From Apostichopus californicus (lineage: Eukaryota; Echinodermata; Holothuroidea; Aspidochirotida; Stichopodidae): a DNA stretch of 64,000 nt. Made by a program: the position numbers and the translations under genes. Below, piece after piece: positions 37,901-50,027 of this stretch; the stretch's first letter is position 1, and every line of letters begins with the position of its first letter. The notes below the pieces were generated by a model that made no database searches, had not been told where the DNA came from, and saw only the letters and a program-made list of their open reading frames with translations. Location of the stretch: NCBI GenBank assembly GCA_020650975.1, contig JAIPMN010000761.1, positions 17,531 to 81,530 of the forward strand. The letters are read 5' to 3'.

Positions 37901-38762
37901 AGCCTTCCAAAAGTGATCTTTTGTACAAAAAAAAACAAAACAGCATCTCTAAGAGAAGTTAATTAAGAACCTTTAGAAATGGTTTCGGTGCGTGATTGAT
38001 ATGGGCTGTTATTGGATATATATATGCACAAATACCATATATATGCAATATATTAGAGTGACCTTGATGTTAGCAAGAAATTGGTTTTACCAAAGTATTC
38101 TTTCATCTCTCTTCTCAAATCTGGTCAGTTTTGCTTCCATTTTATTAGTGAAGGTGTCTATATAGAAGATAGGGTCGATATTTAATGAAAAGGGAGTGAT
38201 TTTACAAGACTGTTGTCCCGGTAGAAAGAGATCTTTACAATATTTTGCCGATATTACTTTATACTCAGTTCTCGTCTGTCAGTTCTTTTTGAAACCAGCC
38301 ATCACTAAGAATGAGGAAATATTTAAGAGCTACATAACATTTTTTGCCTTAATCTTATGTAGATGGCTGCTAGTTAGTCTGGATGAATATTAGTCAGGTT
38401 TGGACCTTGTTGCTATTAAACATTTCCTTGTCCTTGTGCTGACTGCAAAGATGCTGGTTTTCAAGAGTAGGTATTATTGCCCAAAATTGAAGGCTTAATG
38501 AATACCTGTGTAGATTGAAATCTGAACATTGTTGTGGGAGTTTGGACCAGTTTCCATGCCATATTCACACATGCATTTCCTCATAATCAAGCTAAAAGTT
38601 ATTCGGGCTTACTACTAGTTGGCTGTTTCTGATGTTATTGTTTAGTCCAGATTCTTTATTATTTAAATTAGACCAGATTTGTGGCCACCCAGTTGAGACA
38701 GTCTTTTAATGTTAAGAAACTGTATTGTCAGTATGAGCAGTATGACTATCATGTGTTTATCA

Positions 38763-39118
38763 AATAAAGGTTAGGAACTGTTCATACTGTCAGTACGAGT
38801 GCTTTGAAGCATGACATGGGAGGACAGTATAGAGTGGTATTTGCATTAGAATCAGATAAAGGTTAGGAACTGGTCATACTGTTGATATGTTAGAAGTACA
38901 GTATGATATGACAGGACAGTATAGCGTGGTATTGGCCTTAGAATCAGATATATGTTAGGAACTGTTTATACTGTTAGTATGACTACTTAGAAGTACAGTA
39001 TGACAGGACAGTATAGCGTAGTATTGGCCTTACAATCAGATATATATTAGGAACTGTTTATACTGTTAGTATGACTACTTACAAGGACAGTATGACAGGA
39101 CAGTGTAGCGTGTTATTA
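38763..39118 (+). repeat. 92-bp tandem repeat, about 4 copies
   Basis: ttaggaactg recurs at 38771, 38863, 38954 and 39047. The unit also contains gacaggacagtatag and ggccttagaatcagata. Confidence 0.9.
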
Positions 39119-40156
39119 TTACGTCATTGACAAATTATCCCAACACGCCGTTGGTACATCTGGTATGACCATTGATGGGTCTTCGCATTTGGTGAAGAAA
39201 GTCGTGTTAAATGGTGAATATCGCTAGTCCAAAAGAAAATCAAACCAAAAACCAAGTGGATAGCCTCGGATGTCAAAGTATGTTGAAACACACATAGTTG
39301 TATTTCTAAATGGCAGATTTAGAAGTAAGTGGGCGATGTAAGTGGGCGATGTTCCAAACGTGGGGTATATGTGACACAGTACTAAAATACTACCAGCTCC
39401 CTAGCTTTAAGAATTTAGATGGGAAAGTGCTTGTTTAATATTGCAGGCAGGTATGTATACTGTCATCGCTGGTTAAAACACAGACCAGTAAATGTTTGAG
39501 GAGTCCTTAGGAGATGTTGACCGTGATTTTTACAAGTTATGCAAAAGATATCAAAAACAAAACAACAGCAACAAAGATAAACACTATATAGCTGTTGCTC
39601 TTGTATTTTTCTGGGTGAGTATAAATCTTACCTATATCTTTCTGTGGCTGATATTCCAACATTTTTCTGCAAACTTCTTGAATCAGTTGACCAATCAAGA
39701 AGGTGGAGATGATTTGTCTAGGAGAGAGAGGGAGCTATGAGAGTTTCTTAATTTTCATCTCGGCTCTCCCGCAGGAAGATAAACCGCTTCTCTGTCTGTG
39801 GCTCTGTCATCAATTTTGCATACTAGCTTTCACATTATGTCTACCAGATAATTTACGAGCTCAACAAATTTTGTCGTATAACTCTTTAGATGAGACATGA
39901 AAGATGTCTTCCAAATATTGACCTGGGAATTCTTACTGTGTATCTCAGGCTTAGCAGACGATCTAGGTCTTTACTGTTAGGAATTATGTGAATGTAACGC
40001 TGTTTAATGTGTGAACTACTCAAAGTATTGACAGGGATGCATAAGACTGGACATTATGTTTATTTAGAAAATGAAATACCCCCCCCCTAAAAAAAAGACC
40101 AGTATCAAGTGTTTAACATAAATGGGACACTAATAGGGTTGTTTGAACTAACATAT

Positions 40157-40430
40157 TAAAGTCTCAGACTTGCTTGTTGCCAAATTTAATCTTCGACCTT
40201 TCCAGCTTACTGCACTAAAAGCTCAGTGAAAATGACACCTGTCTATGCAATTTTCATATCAATATTCATTCTTTTTATAGTTATCTGTCGTTAAAGATTT
40301 TGAGCTGAATAAAATTTGCCCGAATTTTTAACGTGTCCGTAGATTCTAGAAACTTCAATCAAAAATTGCAAGCCCCGCCCAACAGGTCATGCACCAATCA
40401 AATCTCTGTATTGTTTACGAACGTTAGGCC
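40157..40430 (+). repeat. Dispersed 274-bp repeat, copy 2
   Basis: Second copy of the family at 34677-34950, in the same orientation, 5480 bp away and with almost no net length change. Divergence is by scattered substitutions, so these look like two old insertions of one family and not a recent duplication. Confidence 0.85.
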
Positions 40431-41239
40431 TCAAGGACTAATTTCACTTACATGTCTTGCCTGTTTAGGTCCCTTCTCTTGAATGGCATATTTCTCTCGG
40501 TCGTTATGATGTAGCTTTCGAAATTATGTCATTTCCTTCCATTACAATGAAGAAACCGATTTTTCCAACAATATTTCAACTATGTAGTAATTATGTTATA
40601 ACAAAGAAAAGGCTGCAGTGTAACTCAAAGAGTTGGACATTGGAGTAGTACACATTCTAGTTGTGTTTGTTGTTAGTAATTGAGTCTATAGTTTGACTCT
40701 GTGCGTTGAGATTAGGCGGCAAAACAGAACTTACGAAATCTTGCAATCTTAACTTAGTGTGGCAATTCATTAATTTTGATTTTGAAGTTAGAGTGGATGT
40801 GAGATTTCTAAGTGTTTTGCTCTTAAATGTCAAGATAGTCGAGAGGCTTTCCTAACAGTAGCTGATCTTATTGCTGTCCTTCATAAAGAAACGTTGTAAT
40901 TAGTGATGGGAGAAGTGAAAAGTTCAAGGTTAGATTCTGAATAGAAGTATGTTTAACACTGTAACCTTAAAGTTGTTCAGATTTGAGAGTACTATAACTA
41001 GCTTCTGCAGGCGTTAATACTACGACTCAATCTCACATCGCAACATCAGGATTTTAAAGAGTGGCAAAGTTTTACTCCTATTGAAGCATTGAATGCTAGA
41101 AGAATTATGTTTGACTGTAGACAAATCAATGTTATGTAGGCAGTGTGGCATGGACAAATAATGTTAGACATTAGCCGTAGGACTAGCCGTAGGACTAGCA
41201 TTTAAAAGTGAACATTTCTACCGATAAGAGTGTTGGATA

Positions 41240-42062
41240 ATGCCTTAGAGTTCTTTAATGCCTTCGTGTTGGTAAATGCCTTAGTGTCTGATTATGCCTT
41301 TGAGTTATTTAATGCCTTAGTAGTGTTCGATAGTGCCTTAGTTAGTATTGGCTACTGCCTTAGAGTTCTTTAATGCCTTAGTGTTCGTTAATGCCTTAGT
41401 GTTCGTTAATGCCTTAGTGTTCTTTAATGCCTTAGTGTTGGTAAATGCCTTAGTGTCTGATTATGCCTTAGAGTTATTTAATGCCTTAGTAGTGTTCGAT
41501 AGTGCCTTAGTTAGTATTGGCTACTGCCTTAGAGTTCTTTAATGCCTTAGTGTTCGTTAATGCCTTAGTGTTCGTTAATGCCTTAGTGTTCGTTAATGCC
41601 TTAGTGTTCGATAGTGCCTTAGTGTTCGATAATGCCTTAGTGTTTGATAATGCCTTAGTGTTGGATAATGCCTTAGTGTTCTTTAATGCCTTAGTGTTGG
41701 ATAATACCTTAGTGTTGGATAATGCCTTAGTGTTAGTTAATGCCTTAGTGTTTGATGCCTTAGTGTTGGATAATGCCTTAGTGTTGAATACTGCCTTAAT
41801 GTTCGTTAATGCCTTAGTGTTGGATAATACCTTAGTGTTCATTAATGCCTTAGTGTTCGTTAATGCCTTAGTGTTCGTTAATGCCTTAGTGTTTGTTAAT
41901 GCCTTAGTGTTCGTTAATGCCTTAGTGTTTGTTAATGCCTTAGTGTTGGATAATGCCTTAGTGTTAGTTAATGCCTTAGTGTTTGATGCCTTAGTGTTGG
42001 ATAATGCCTTAGTGTTTGATGCCTTAGTGTTCGATAATGCCTTAGTGTTGGATAATGCATGT
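41240..42062 (+). repeat. 18-bp minisatellite, about 45 copies
   Basis: The unit is aatgccttagtgttcgtt with variants at the last six bases (cgtt, ggat, gata). A block with tagtagtgttcgatagtgcc near 41320 recurs 169 bp later. An 18-bp period leaves both strands open: + gives NALVFV-type repeats (183 codons) and - gives NTKALT/NTKALS-type repeats (201 codons). These are simple six-residue periods with no ordinary start context and no domain, best treated as non-coding. Confidence 0.95.
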
Positions 42063-42172
42063 TGTTGATAGAATCCAAGCTTAATAACCCAAGTATTGAC
42101 ACATGAAAACACTCAAATCCCTCAAGTAGGTCCTGGAGGACATTATAATGGTCTGTTTGCAATATTTTCTAG

Positions 42173-42212
42173 TTACTTGAAAGAGCCAAGGAAGTCGTGA
42201 CAGCTTTACGCT
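42173..42212 (+). other. Candidate 40-nt alternative (frame-breaking) exon
   Basis: aatattttctag| precedes and ct|gtaagt follows, both good splice signals, with open text reading LLERAKEVVTALR in phase 0. At 40 nt it is not a multiple of three. Splicing to exon 3 would give T|GA, an immediate stop, so inclusion would truncate CAMTA. This is seen only as signals and may be chance. Confidence 0.2.
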
Positions 42213-42228
42213 GTAAGTTGATTCTGCC

Positions 42229-42417
42229 ATGATGGAGTTCTTGACGTGGATTTCATCAGTTAAGTGCGAGATTGTATCCTCTGTTATGCTTCCACGAGGC
42301 AGAGGGATGAAATGCCACAAGCTGTTTGGATTCTTTGCATGCTTGCCGTGTGGCTGCCGTCGCGGCCGGCAGAGGGAAGCTCCTATTTACATTGTGTCAC
42401 CAAATCTGATGAATTAA
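42229..42417 (+). other. Small ORF in a GC-richer patch, unrecognised
   Basis: A 62-codon frame starting ATG ATG GAG, Cys/Arg-rich in its middle (FFACLPCGCRRGRQRE), in a patch with several CpG (cgtcgcggccggc near 42358-42370) that stands out from the AT-rich intron. It has no repeat structure. I recognise no family; it could be a small protein, part of an unannotated transcript, a regulatory element or chance. Confidence 0.2.
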
Positions 42418-42836
42418 TTACATGAGGTGAATCGTACAATTTGAGTCACATCAGATTAAAGGAGGAGGGTGCACGGTGTTAAATCTGCCAAAGAACAACT
42501 TTATAGATGGTAACTTTGTTAATAACAATTTAGTTATTATTCATGACCTCCAGTGTCATTGGCCGAGTGATATGTCTTTGACATATTGAGTTGCCATGCT
42601 CTTACTGCAGTCCTTGGATATGACTTGAACATGAGATATGGAAAAACATTTATTTGTAATATGGTATTCTGTACCAACCAACCTGTAAACTACAAAATTG
42701 CTGCTTCAGTCATATGTTATAATATTATAAAAGTCCTCAGTACTAGCTCACTTAAAAGTTGTGAAAAGTTTTCAAAAGTACTCTCCTGTTGGTTTCCTTT
42801 TTTAGTTACTTGCAGATGATGAGCAGTTTTAAGTTA

Positions 42837-42887
42837 GACAATTAATTGTCTCAGTAAGGAAAATATACTTTGATGTAAGTATATTTT
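42837..42887. repeat. Two adjacent palindromes
   Basis: gacaattaattgtc (42837-42850) is a perfect 14-bp palindrome. Nine bases on, aaaatatactt (42860-42870) and aagtatatttt (42877-42887) form an 11-bp stem with a 6-nt loop. Confidence 0.8.
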
Positions 42888-44168
42888 TAATATAATTTGG
42901 TGCACGAGTGACTAGCATATTTGGGGGAGGGCTATCCTAATGACCTGTATAAAAGTGAATCTTTCCAAATATTTATTGATTAATTCTGACAAAACTTTTG
43001 AAAAGAAATCAAACCTGAAGCATGAACAGTGAGAGGTCATATATACTTCTGCCCAGTATCATTTTCACATAGTGAGAGACCTTATACTTATGCCTAGTTT
43101 TCATTTCACATAGTTCACTGTTCTGACAGACTTAACTTAACTCCATCTACTGTAGTCAGAATAACGTGATAAAAATGAAACCTGTCTTCCGTTCATAATA
43201 TCTGATAATATTTACAAAATTAACGTTGATTCTGGTAATTGATCAATTGAATGAATCTAAAGATAAAGAGATGATTAAGACATTGGAGATGCCTCATGTT
43301 TAATATTTCTACTGTACTTTTTTGTATAAATTAAATTTCCTTTAACACCTTCTCTCCTCCTCTCTCCCCACCCCTCGCCCGCCCCCAAAAGAACTTTGAT
43401 CCTCCCTTACCTGTCTCCAAACTACATTTGCACTTTCTCATCTACGTAAGAAGCTGCATGGCTGGAAACGTTTTAGCACTCCACCCTATACTCCTACTTC
43501 AGGGAAACACTGCCCACTTTCTGCTCCTTTCGAAAATACCGTTCAGAAGTAAAGCAATGTGTAGAATATCAACGTAATGGAACACATTGACTCATTTCAA
43601 GTCTACTATTGTGCCAACTTCATACCAGTTTATGCTTGAATGTGTTTTTTTTTCCCCTTTAAATTTGCTCTCCTGAGTTATTCACATTATGTGAAACATT
43701 CAGCAGGATGAAGAGATGCAGGTGATCTTGGTGTCTGATTCTTCATCTCAGAAAGTTATCAGATGTGTGATATAATCTGACAGCCACTAAAATTGCATTT
43801 TACACTTTCCGGAATCATTTTGCCGTTAAGAGGTAGCAGAAGTGGTATCTGTTGACAGACTGAATTAAATTGTGACGGAGAATTGCTGTAAGGGTGTGAA
43901 AAGCTTTCTCACGTAGTTAGCTCAGCTTAGAGCTGGAAGAAGACAGTTCACTGAACTCCATAGAAATGTTACAGACACACACTTTGAACATCAAAATGAT
44001 GAATACACTTCCTAAAGATCTGTATGTAGGTTATAAGTGCATAAATCGCTATAAGTAACATTGTTGAAATTTATTTCAACTATTTTGATATTATTCCTCA
44101 CTTTTTTCATGAGCAAGTTGTTAATATGCTCAACTACTTACCTGTCTGTACCAAAGTACAGCACTTTT

Positions 44169-44172
<4 letters not shown>

Positions 44173-44215
<43 letters not shown>
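44173..44215 (+). repeat. (TC)n(TA)n compound microsatellite
   Basis: About 11 tc followed by about 10 ta repeats, uninterrupted. Confidence 0.95.
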
Positions 44216-46088
44216 GTAAATATTAAGATCAACACATCAGAAGAGCACTATGACATCACAGATTTACAAAAAGGCAGCTCTCAGACATGACTGTTAAACT
44301 AGGATATCTCCCAAGCGAAAATATCTTATTTTAGTATATTTATATCGTTACCAGGTTGTCTTGTGTTTGTATGGTTATTTCAGGTTGCGGCTTTTATTTA
44401 TTGGAGGTTACTTGACGTTACTACTGTATGTAATGATACAGATACCAATGCAGGTTACCATGCGTATCTATGCTTCTCTAATGATAGTTCAATTGTATAA
44501 ATAATTTAATATGCATTCATCAGAGACCTGCACGATTATTCCAAATTGCGGTCATAACTTCTCACATTGAGGAAATTGAATTAATAGACTGACTTCAAGT
44601 TTTAAGTGTGTCTTGGTGGAGGATTCCCTCTCACTGCTGGGAATCTAGTCTCGGGGTATCATATATATACATTGCCAGAGGTGCTGAAAATTTCCCTCCC
44701 GAATGACTCCGGTCCAATATTTAATTATGGTTCCTATGGTAACTCAAACAACATAAATCAATTTTTGTGTTAACTATAGAAAGTGTTGAAAGAATTTGGT
44801 CTTCAGCAGTTTTTCCCCCATTGTAAAGGAAAGTAGGAATTCAAAGAAGTGACATAATGGTTGAAAATATTTAACAAAAAAAAAAAATAAAAAAAAAGGA
44901 TAATTTTGTCTTGTCAGCATATTTAGGTACAAATATGGAAACTGAATAAGACAAATTTATTAATTTTTTAGAAACATGATAAATGTTATCACAAACCAGA
45001 AGTCAGTTTGGAATTAAAGAGATATATAGATGATTACAAAGGATTAAATTGAATTAAAACCTCGGAAGGTTGACCAGCAAGGATATTTAGAGAAAATTAA
45101 GATAGTGGGATAAGGTATTAAAAAATTCCTAGGAGGATTTAATGGAAAGATTCCGCACAAGGTTAATTTCATAAAAGGAATATATATATCTGGCTGAAAA
45201 TTTCAAATTGAGGTAATTGCTATCAGATGATAATACAAGTACTGTTCATCTGTAAATGCCAGTGTAGGTCAGTTGTATGACTTGTTAAGTTTAATGTAAA
45301 ATAATGAAGTTACTTATCAATTTTTATTTGATTAATATTTGATTTAATGGAAGACTGAACTAAATGGTGAATTTTTTTACTAATATTCACTAACTGACCT
45401 TCATTTCATTTCCGAAAAATAAAAAAAATTAGAAGGTTGAATGAGTTTAATGAATTGTAATCTAATTTTGAAATAAATCCTCTATATTTGATAAAATTAT
45501 GTTATATATTAAAAAAAAAAAATTGATTCAGTGTAAGTTATTCTCATCAACTTTAAGCAACTTACAAAGAACTTGCAAAGAAATTAACAAATTCAGACAA
45601 AATGGTGAAAGACTGGTCAAACGTTTTAGCCGGGTGGATCGTTTGAGGTCACGGTAAAGTAAGTAAGCAACACCAGTTCAGTGTGACAGGGAATGAGTCG
45701 TGAATTCTTTGGTTAGCTTGAGGTTTGTTTACATCAAGAATACTAAATAAAAGTGTAAATAAAGGGATTAAAGTGAAGGGGAATCATAACTCCCTGTATG
45801 TTGTGGGAGTTTCAAACTGCAAATGATTGAATAAACCAATCGGGATCTAAGCGTTTTTTTACAGAGGGCGCTGTCGTATGGGTCCTAACAGAACATTAGT
45901 TACGGCTCTGGGTCTTAACGCACTCGATCTAACTGTTTACAGATCTGCAAAGATTTTGTAAAAACTGCTGTAATGTATCTCAATCTATGTACGAGTTATT
46001 ATTTTGTTTTTTGCTTTCTTTTCTCTCTTTCTCTCCCGCACACAAGAGCACCACCCTTCAGGGTGGATATGCACGCCTTATAAATCAC

Positions 46089-46112
46089 CATTATTATTAT
46101 TATTATTATTAT
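46089..46112 (+). repeat. (ATT)n microsatellite with flanking possible dispersed repeat
   Basis: Eight att copies. The 80 bp before it (gagcaccacccttcagggtg, then gcacgccttataaatcacc) are GC-richer than the surroundings and may be part of a dispersed element. Confidence 0.7.
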
Positions 46113-49100
46113 TTATGTACCGCACCGACAATTGTATCTGACCAAAATATCAAGTTAATCAACTAAAAAATGAAAAGAATTTTCTTGTTAATGGACACCT
46201 ATATCTACTACACATAATCAGCAATATTGTCGTTATAGTTTGATGTAGATACACTGTACGTAAAAATTAGAACCTGGCCTCGTACTTTGTTAATTATTGA
46301 ATCCTTCTTGGAAAAACCAATCTTAACCAGCAAATTTATTTGGTCACGGAAAATTTCCCTGTCACGTAATACATAATAAAACACATTGTTTGCCCCGAGG
46401 AGAAAAGGCGTATGTATAAAGGCTACTTCCTGGCTTTAGAGAGCTCTACAATAGACATTATCAAAAGCTTAATATTTATATTTTCATAGATTTTTCTCTT
46501 CTCTATTCTTCCTTTCTCTTTATACAAAGAGATCATGAACAATGTTGTGCTATCGGTAACCATGGGGATGGTATTTTCAAGGTTTCCAAATACACATTGT
46601 TAACCTAGCTTTCACCTCGTTAAGTTACATTGCAGTTACTAAAAATAAATTCTGTGTTAAAGTTGCTATTTGCGGTGATTTTGTATAAATTTATTCTTTT
46701 TTCTTTTCCCCATAAAAATGATGTAAAAGATGATATAACAAATGCAGGTCAATATCTTGATTGGTTTAAGTTTAAGGAATTAGTCAACAATCAGTCCATA
46801 GTTTTATGTATAAAATTTGCAATATGCTGCTTTGCATGTGATTAACACTACTACTGTATGACAAAATGTCCTTGGTGTTGTTGGTGAATTGTTTTAGAAT
46901 CCAATAAACTAAATACCTATGTATTTGCATTCATTAATGTTAATTGGATATCAATTCAATGAATGTACTAGTTTGAGTAATATTTTCGGTTTTTGATATA
47001 ATTATCAGAAATGAATGAGCTACTGCATCATCTTCACTTAAAATCATGTACAATTCAGTCGTGTACATGACAGTATTATTACACATTAATATTCATGTAA
47101 TGTCAATGTTACTTATAAATAGTACACTAGGCATGTATATGTATAGCTGCACACAGTAAGTGCATGTGCTGCGATATTTTGAGCGTCCATTAAGATACGG
47201 TACAATTAAGTGAACATTAAATGTTGTCAGTATGGCTTTGATGAGGCGAATGATTGCATGTTAATGAAACATTTGTTTTATTTATCAGTAACATTAATAA
47301 CACAGTAAGATTATTAGATCCCTCAAAGTGACTTCTTTTAATTGCATATATTTCAATGATGTAGTTCGTCATCAGACTTGAAACACTCGCTGTCTGTCAT
47401 CTGCTCTTCATCTTGTGCAGTTATTCAATATTCTGCTATTTCAGCAAGTTCCGTTCCTTGTCAGTCTTAGTGCGATCCCGAAGGGCAACAAGCAGACAGG
47501 AATCAGTTAAACTTAAAGGTGTTATGATAATTCAGGTTTCTGGCACAGGAGGGGTTGTTTGGCCTCGCAGTGAGGATTTGGTGGCAAAAATATTACCCAG
47601 AAGTGTCATAAAATTACTAACAGTTGAAGAACTTAACTGGTGTCAGGGATAGTCTCCTTACATATTATGAATATTAAACCAATATATTTGCATAACAAAT
47701 GAGGATCAAACTTGTTTACAATGCTTCCCCGAGGGAGATAGAACCACGCAAGGATTGAGTTAGACTTGAGTCTTGTCAAATGATACCAACGGAGTGTTCA
47801 CACGAACTCTTTGCCTTGGGTAGAATGACGCAAAGTCGTGGCGTGAAGTTATATAAAGGTTTGTGTAAAGTATACATTAGCATATGTGTGTAGGCGGAAG
47901 CAGTCTTAATGTTACCAAAAATAACTGGAAATGTGATATCTTGCCTATAGGAGAATGGAGTACAGATCAAAAAAGGTGAAACCAAGTTTATCCCAACTAA
48001 TTGTTTTGAATTGTCATCCAATATTAAATACAAAATGATCTTTTGGAATGTGTACAAAAGAAACATAACATATTAGTAATCGTCTCTCCGGATGTTTTTG
48101 TGAATCTTTGTTATTGTCCTTATCGGGTACTCATAAACTAAAAGTTAGTGAAATTAATTATTAATCATAAATCTGCTGCCTTCTGTCATAAAAAAATGAA
48201 GTAAATATTTTGAATATTAGAAATGTGAAAAGTTTGTATAATTAATATGAAGATATATTCATCTCCATGTGGTGATGCAGTGTTAAGGTATCTGTAGTGT
48301 TAGTCTTCTTGTCTATGTGTAGATATTAAATTAGTAGAATTAGAAACTTGAAAGGTTATGTGGACCGATATTAAAAGTTTCAGCTATTGTTTAAAAAGTT
48401 AACTAGAATTAGGAGCAGTGAATTGTTTTTAGCACATACTGTTGATCTCTTAGCTAGTTATATTAGGTGTATCAATTAAGATGTTAATGTTACACAAACA
48501 AGCTTGGTCAGATTGTTGCCAATTTACAGCCCTTGAATGAATAAATAAGAGCATCCAGACATAATATTTAGTATTCTGGAAAAGCTTCCAATCTCTCTCT
48601 GTCTCTCCCTCTCACAAAAAAAAAAAATGTGGAAAAGAATATATAAGCAAAAATAAAACAAAATTCTAACCTGCAAAGTGCACCTCAATTGAAAACTATT
48701 TGGCTTATTTTGCTTATCATTCCATAATATAAATTGTTTTTTGCAATATAATAACTCATCAAACAGATAACACTGTAAATACATTTGTGCGGTCAGCGTA
48801 GGTCATGCTGAATTTTACCAACGATGAATTTATTCATTAGTTTTGATGTACTAAATGCAATTTTTAATATATCTACTGTATATGCACGGTGAAATTGACG
48901 ATTTTTCCTGGCCAGTTTTATTTTCCCTTCTAAAGTGTCTTCATCCCTCAAGTTGGCCTGGAAAATGACTATTAGCGAAGAGATGTCCTCTACTTTCCAA
49001 GTTTTCTCTTGTACTTATTTTGTGCTTTCTTTACCGTCTCCTCGCTTTGACATATTACCTTCAAGATCATTTTCTCTCCAAGTTTGTGTGTTTGTCGTCC

Positions 49101-49137
49101 TTTCTTCAAATTGTTCTTTTCCGTTTCTGTTTCACAG

Positions 49138-49205
49138 GAAATTGCATCTTGGCTAACCTCCTTCAACAAGCACGAGGAATGGTTGTCAACGACACTGAAA
49201 ATCAG
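49138..49205 (+). CDS. CAMTA: CAMTA coding exon 3 (CG-1 domain, continued)
   Basis: This 68-nt exon encodes EIASWLTSFNKHEEWLSTT, then LKI and the first two bases of an AG-codon, probably Arg. It directly continues exon 2 (WNINE|EIAS) and matches the CG-1 core, where animal CAMTA proteins have EIAxYLxxFEKHEEW. The acceptor follows a strong pyrimidine tract (gttcttttccgtttctg, ttcacag|) and the donor is atcag|gttggt. It starts in phase 0 and ends in phase 2. The true coding frame is not the longest one: another frame runs open through the same DNA (from 49020) and is spurious. The family continues with the rest of CG-1 (a conserved stretch around an RPQNGS motif), which I could not find in the remaining 14.8 kb, so the next exon lies beyond the window. 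Confidence 0.94.
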
Positions 49206-50002
49206 GTTGGTTATCTCCAAAGAACCAATCAGAACTGGTTGATTCTCATTTTGCCTCGTCTTTGTAACTTTCTGAAGGAGACTGTGAGAGGATGAGAATG
49301 GAAAGCAATGTCAATAAATGTTACCGTGAAAGTTATATAGATAAATTTTGCTTCTGGAAGCACTTCCATGTTAAACGTTGTGCTATCTATGGAACAGATT
49401 GAGTCACATGTTAAATGAGCGTTAAAATCAACTTGCCAAATGTGTTGAAGTAGAGTGTCAAGTTTTTTGTCTCTGGAAGTTACTGAGTAGGTTGATGTGT
49501 AAGGAATTGCCATATAAAAGAGAAAGGCGCCAATTAAAGAGTGGATCGAATTTGTGAAGTAGTATTCATACAGTACTTAAGTTACCCAATTTCCTTCAGT
49601 AGACTTGTTTATAGACAGATATCTATGTTGAAGTTAAGCTTTAATGAAGTTAAGCTATAATAATAATAATATAATGATAATAATGATGATGAGGGTCACG
49701 ATGACGATGAATCTTGTTAGGTTTGATGAGATAATAGAATTTGATGGCAGTCTGAGGTCTAAATATAGTCCAAGAGTGAATATGTCCCACTTTGATAGAT
49801 GAGATGTAATTTCTTTTATTAAATTTTAATGTAATTTATATGCTTACCTGTCTCCCCACAAACTCAGTCGTCTGGTTCTACCATGTTAAGAGTGAACTGA
49901 TTACCTTCTTGACACTGTATGACCTCAGTGGCCTTAACTCCCTGTAAGTTTGGTTATCATCCTTCTCGTTCTATCACCAAAAGTGTACAGGATTTCTTTA
50001 AA

Positions 50003-50027
50003 CCCCCCCCCCACCAACCCCCCCCCC
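50003..50027. repeat. C homopolymer tract
   Basis: Two C runs separated by accaa. Confidence 0.9.

Larger units (their letters stand above)
18329..49137 (+). other. CAMTA: CAMTA intron 2 (30.8 kb, phase 0)
   Basis: It runs from donor GTAAGC (18329) to a strong acceptor, ttccgtttctgtttcacag, ending at 49137. It splits the CG-1 domain between NE and EIAS. Between the repeats and candidate elements listed separately it is AT-rich, and I see no other gene in either strand. 22960-26899, 27000-29385, 32330-32880, 35000-38760, 42890-44170 and 46120-49130 hold only short unrecognised open frames. Confidence 0.85.

Noticed and set aside
47413-47652. 79-codon ORF with an acceptor-like start (tgctatttcag)
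   Set aside because: In phase 0 from that acceptor it hits TAA. The other frame has no recognisable domain or donor, so I left it as unsupported.
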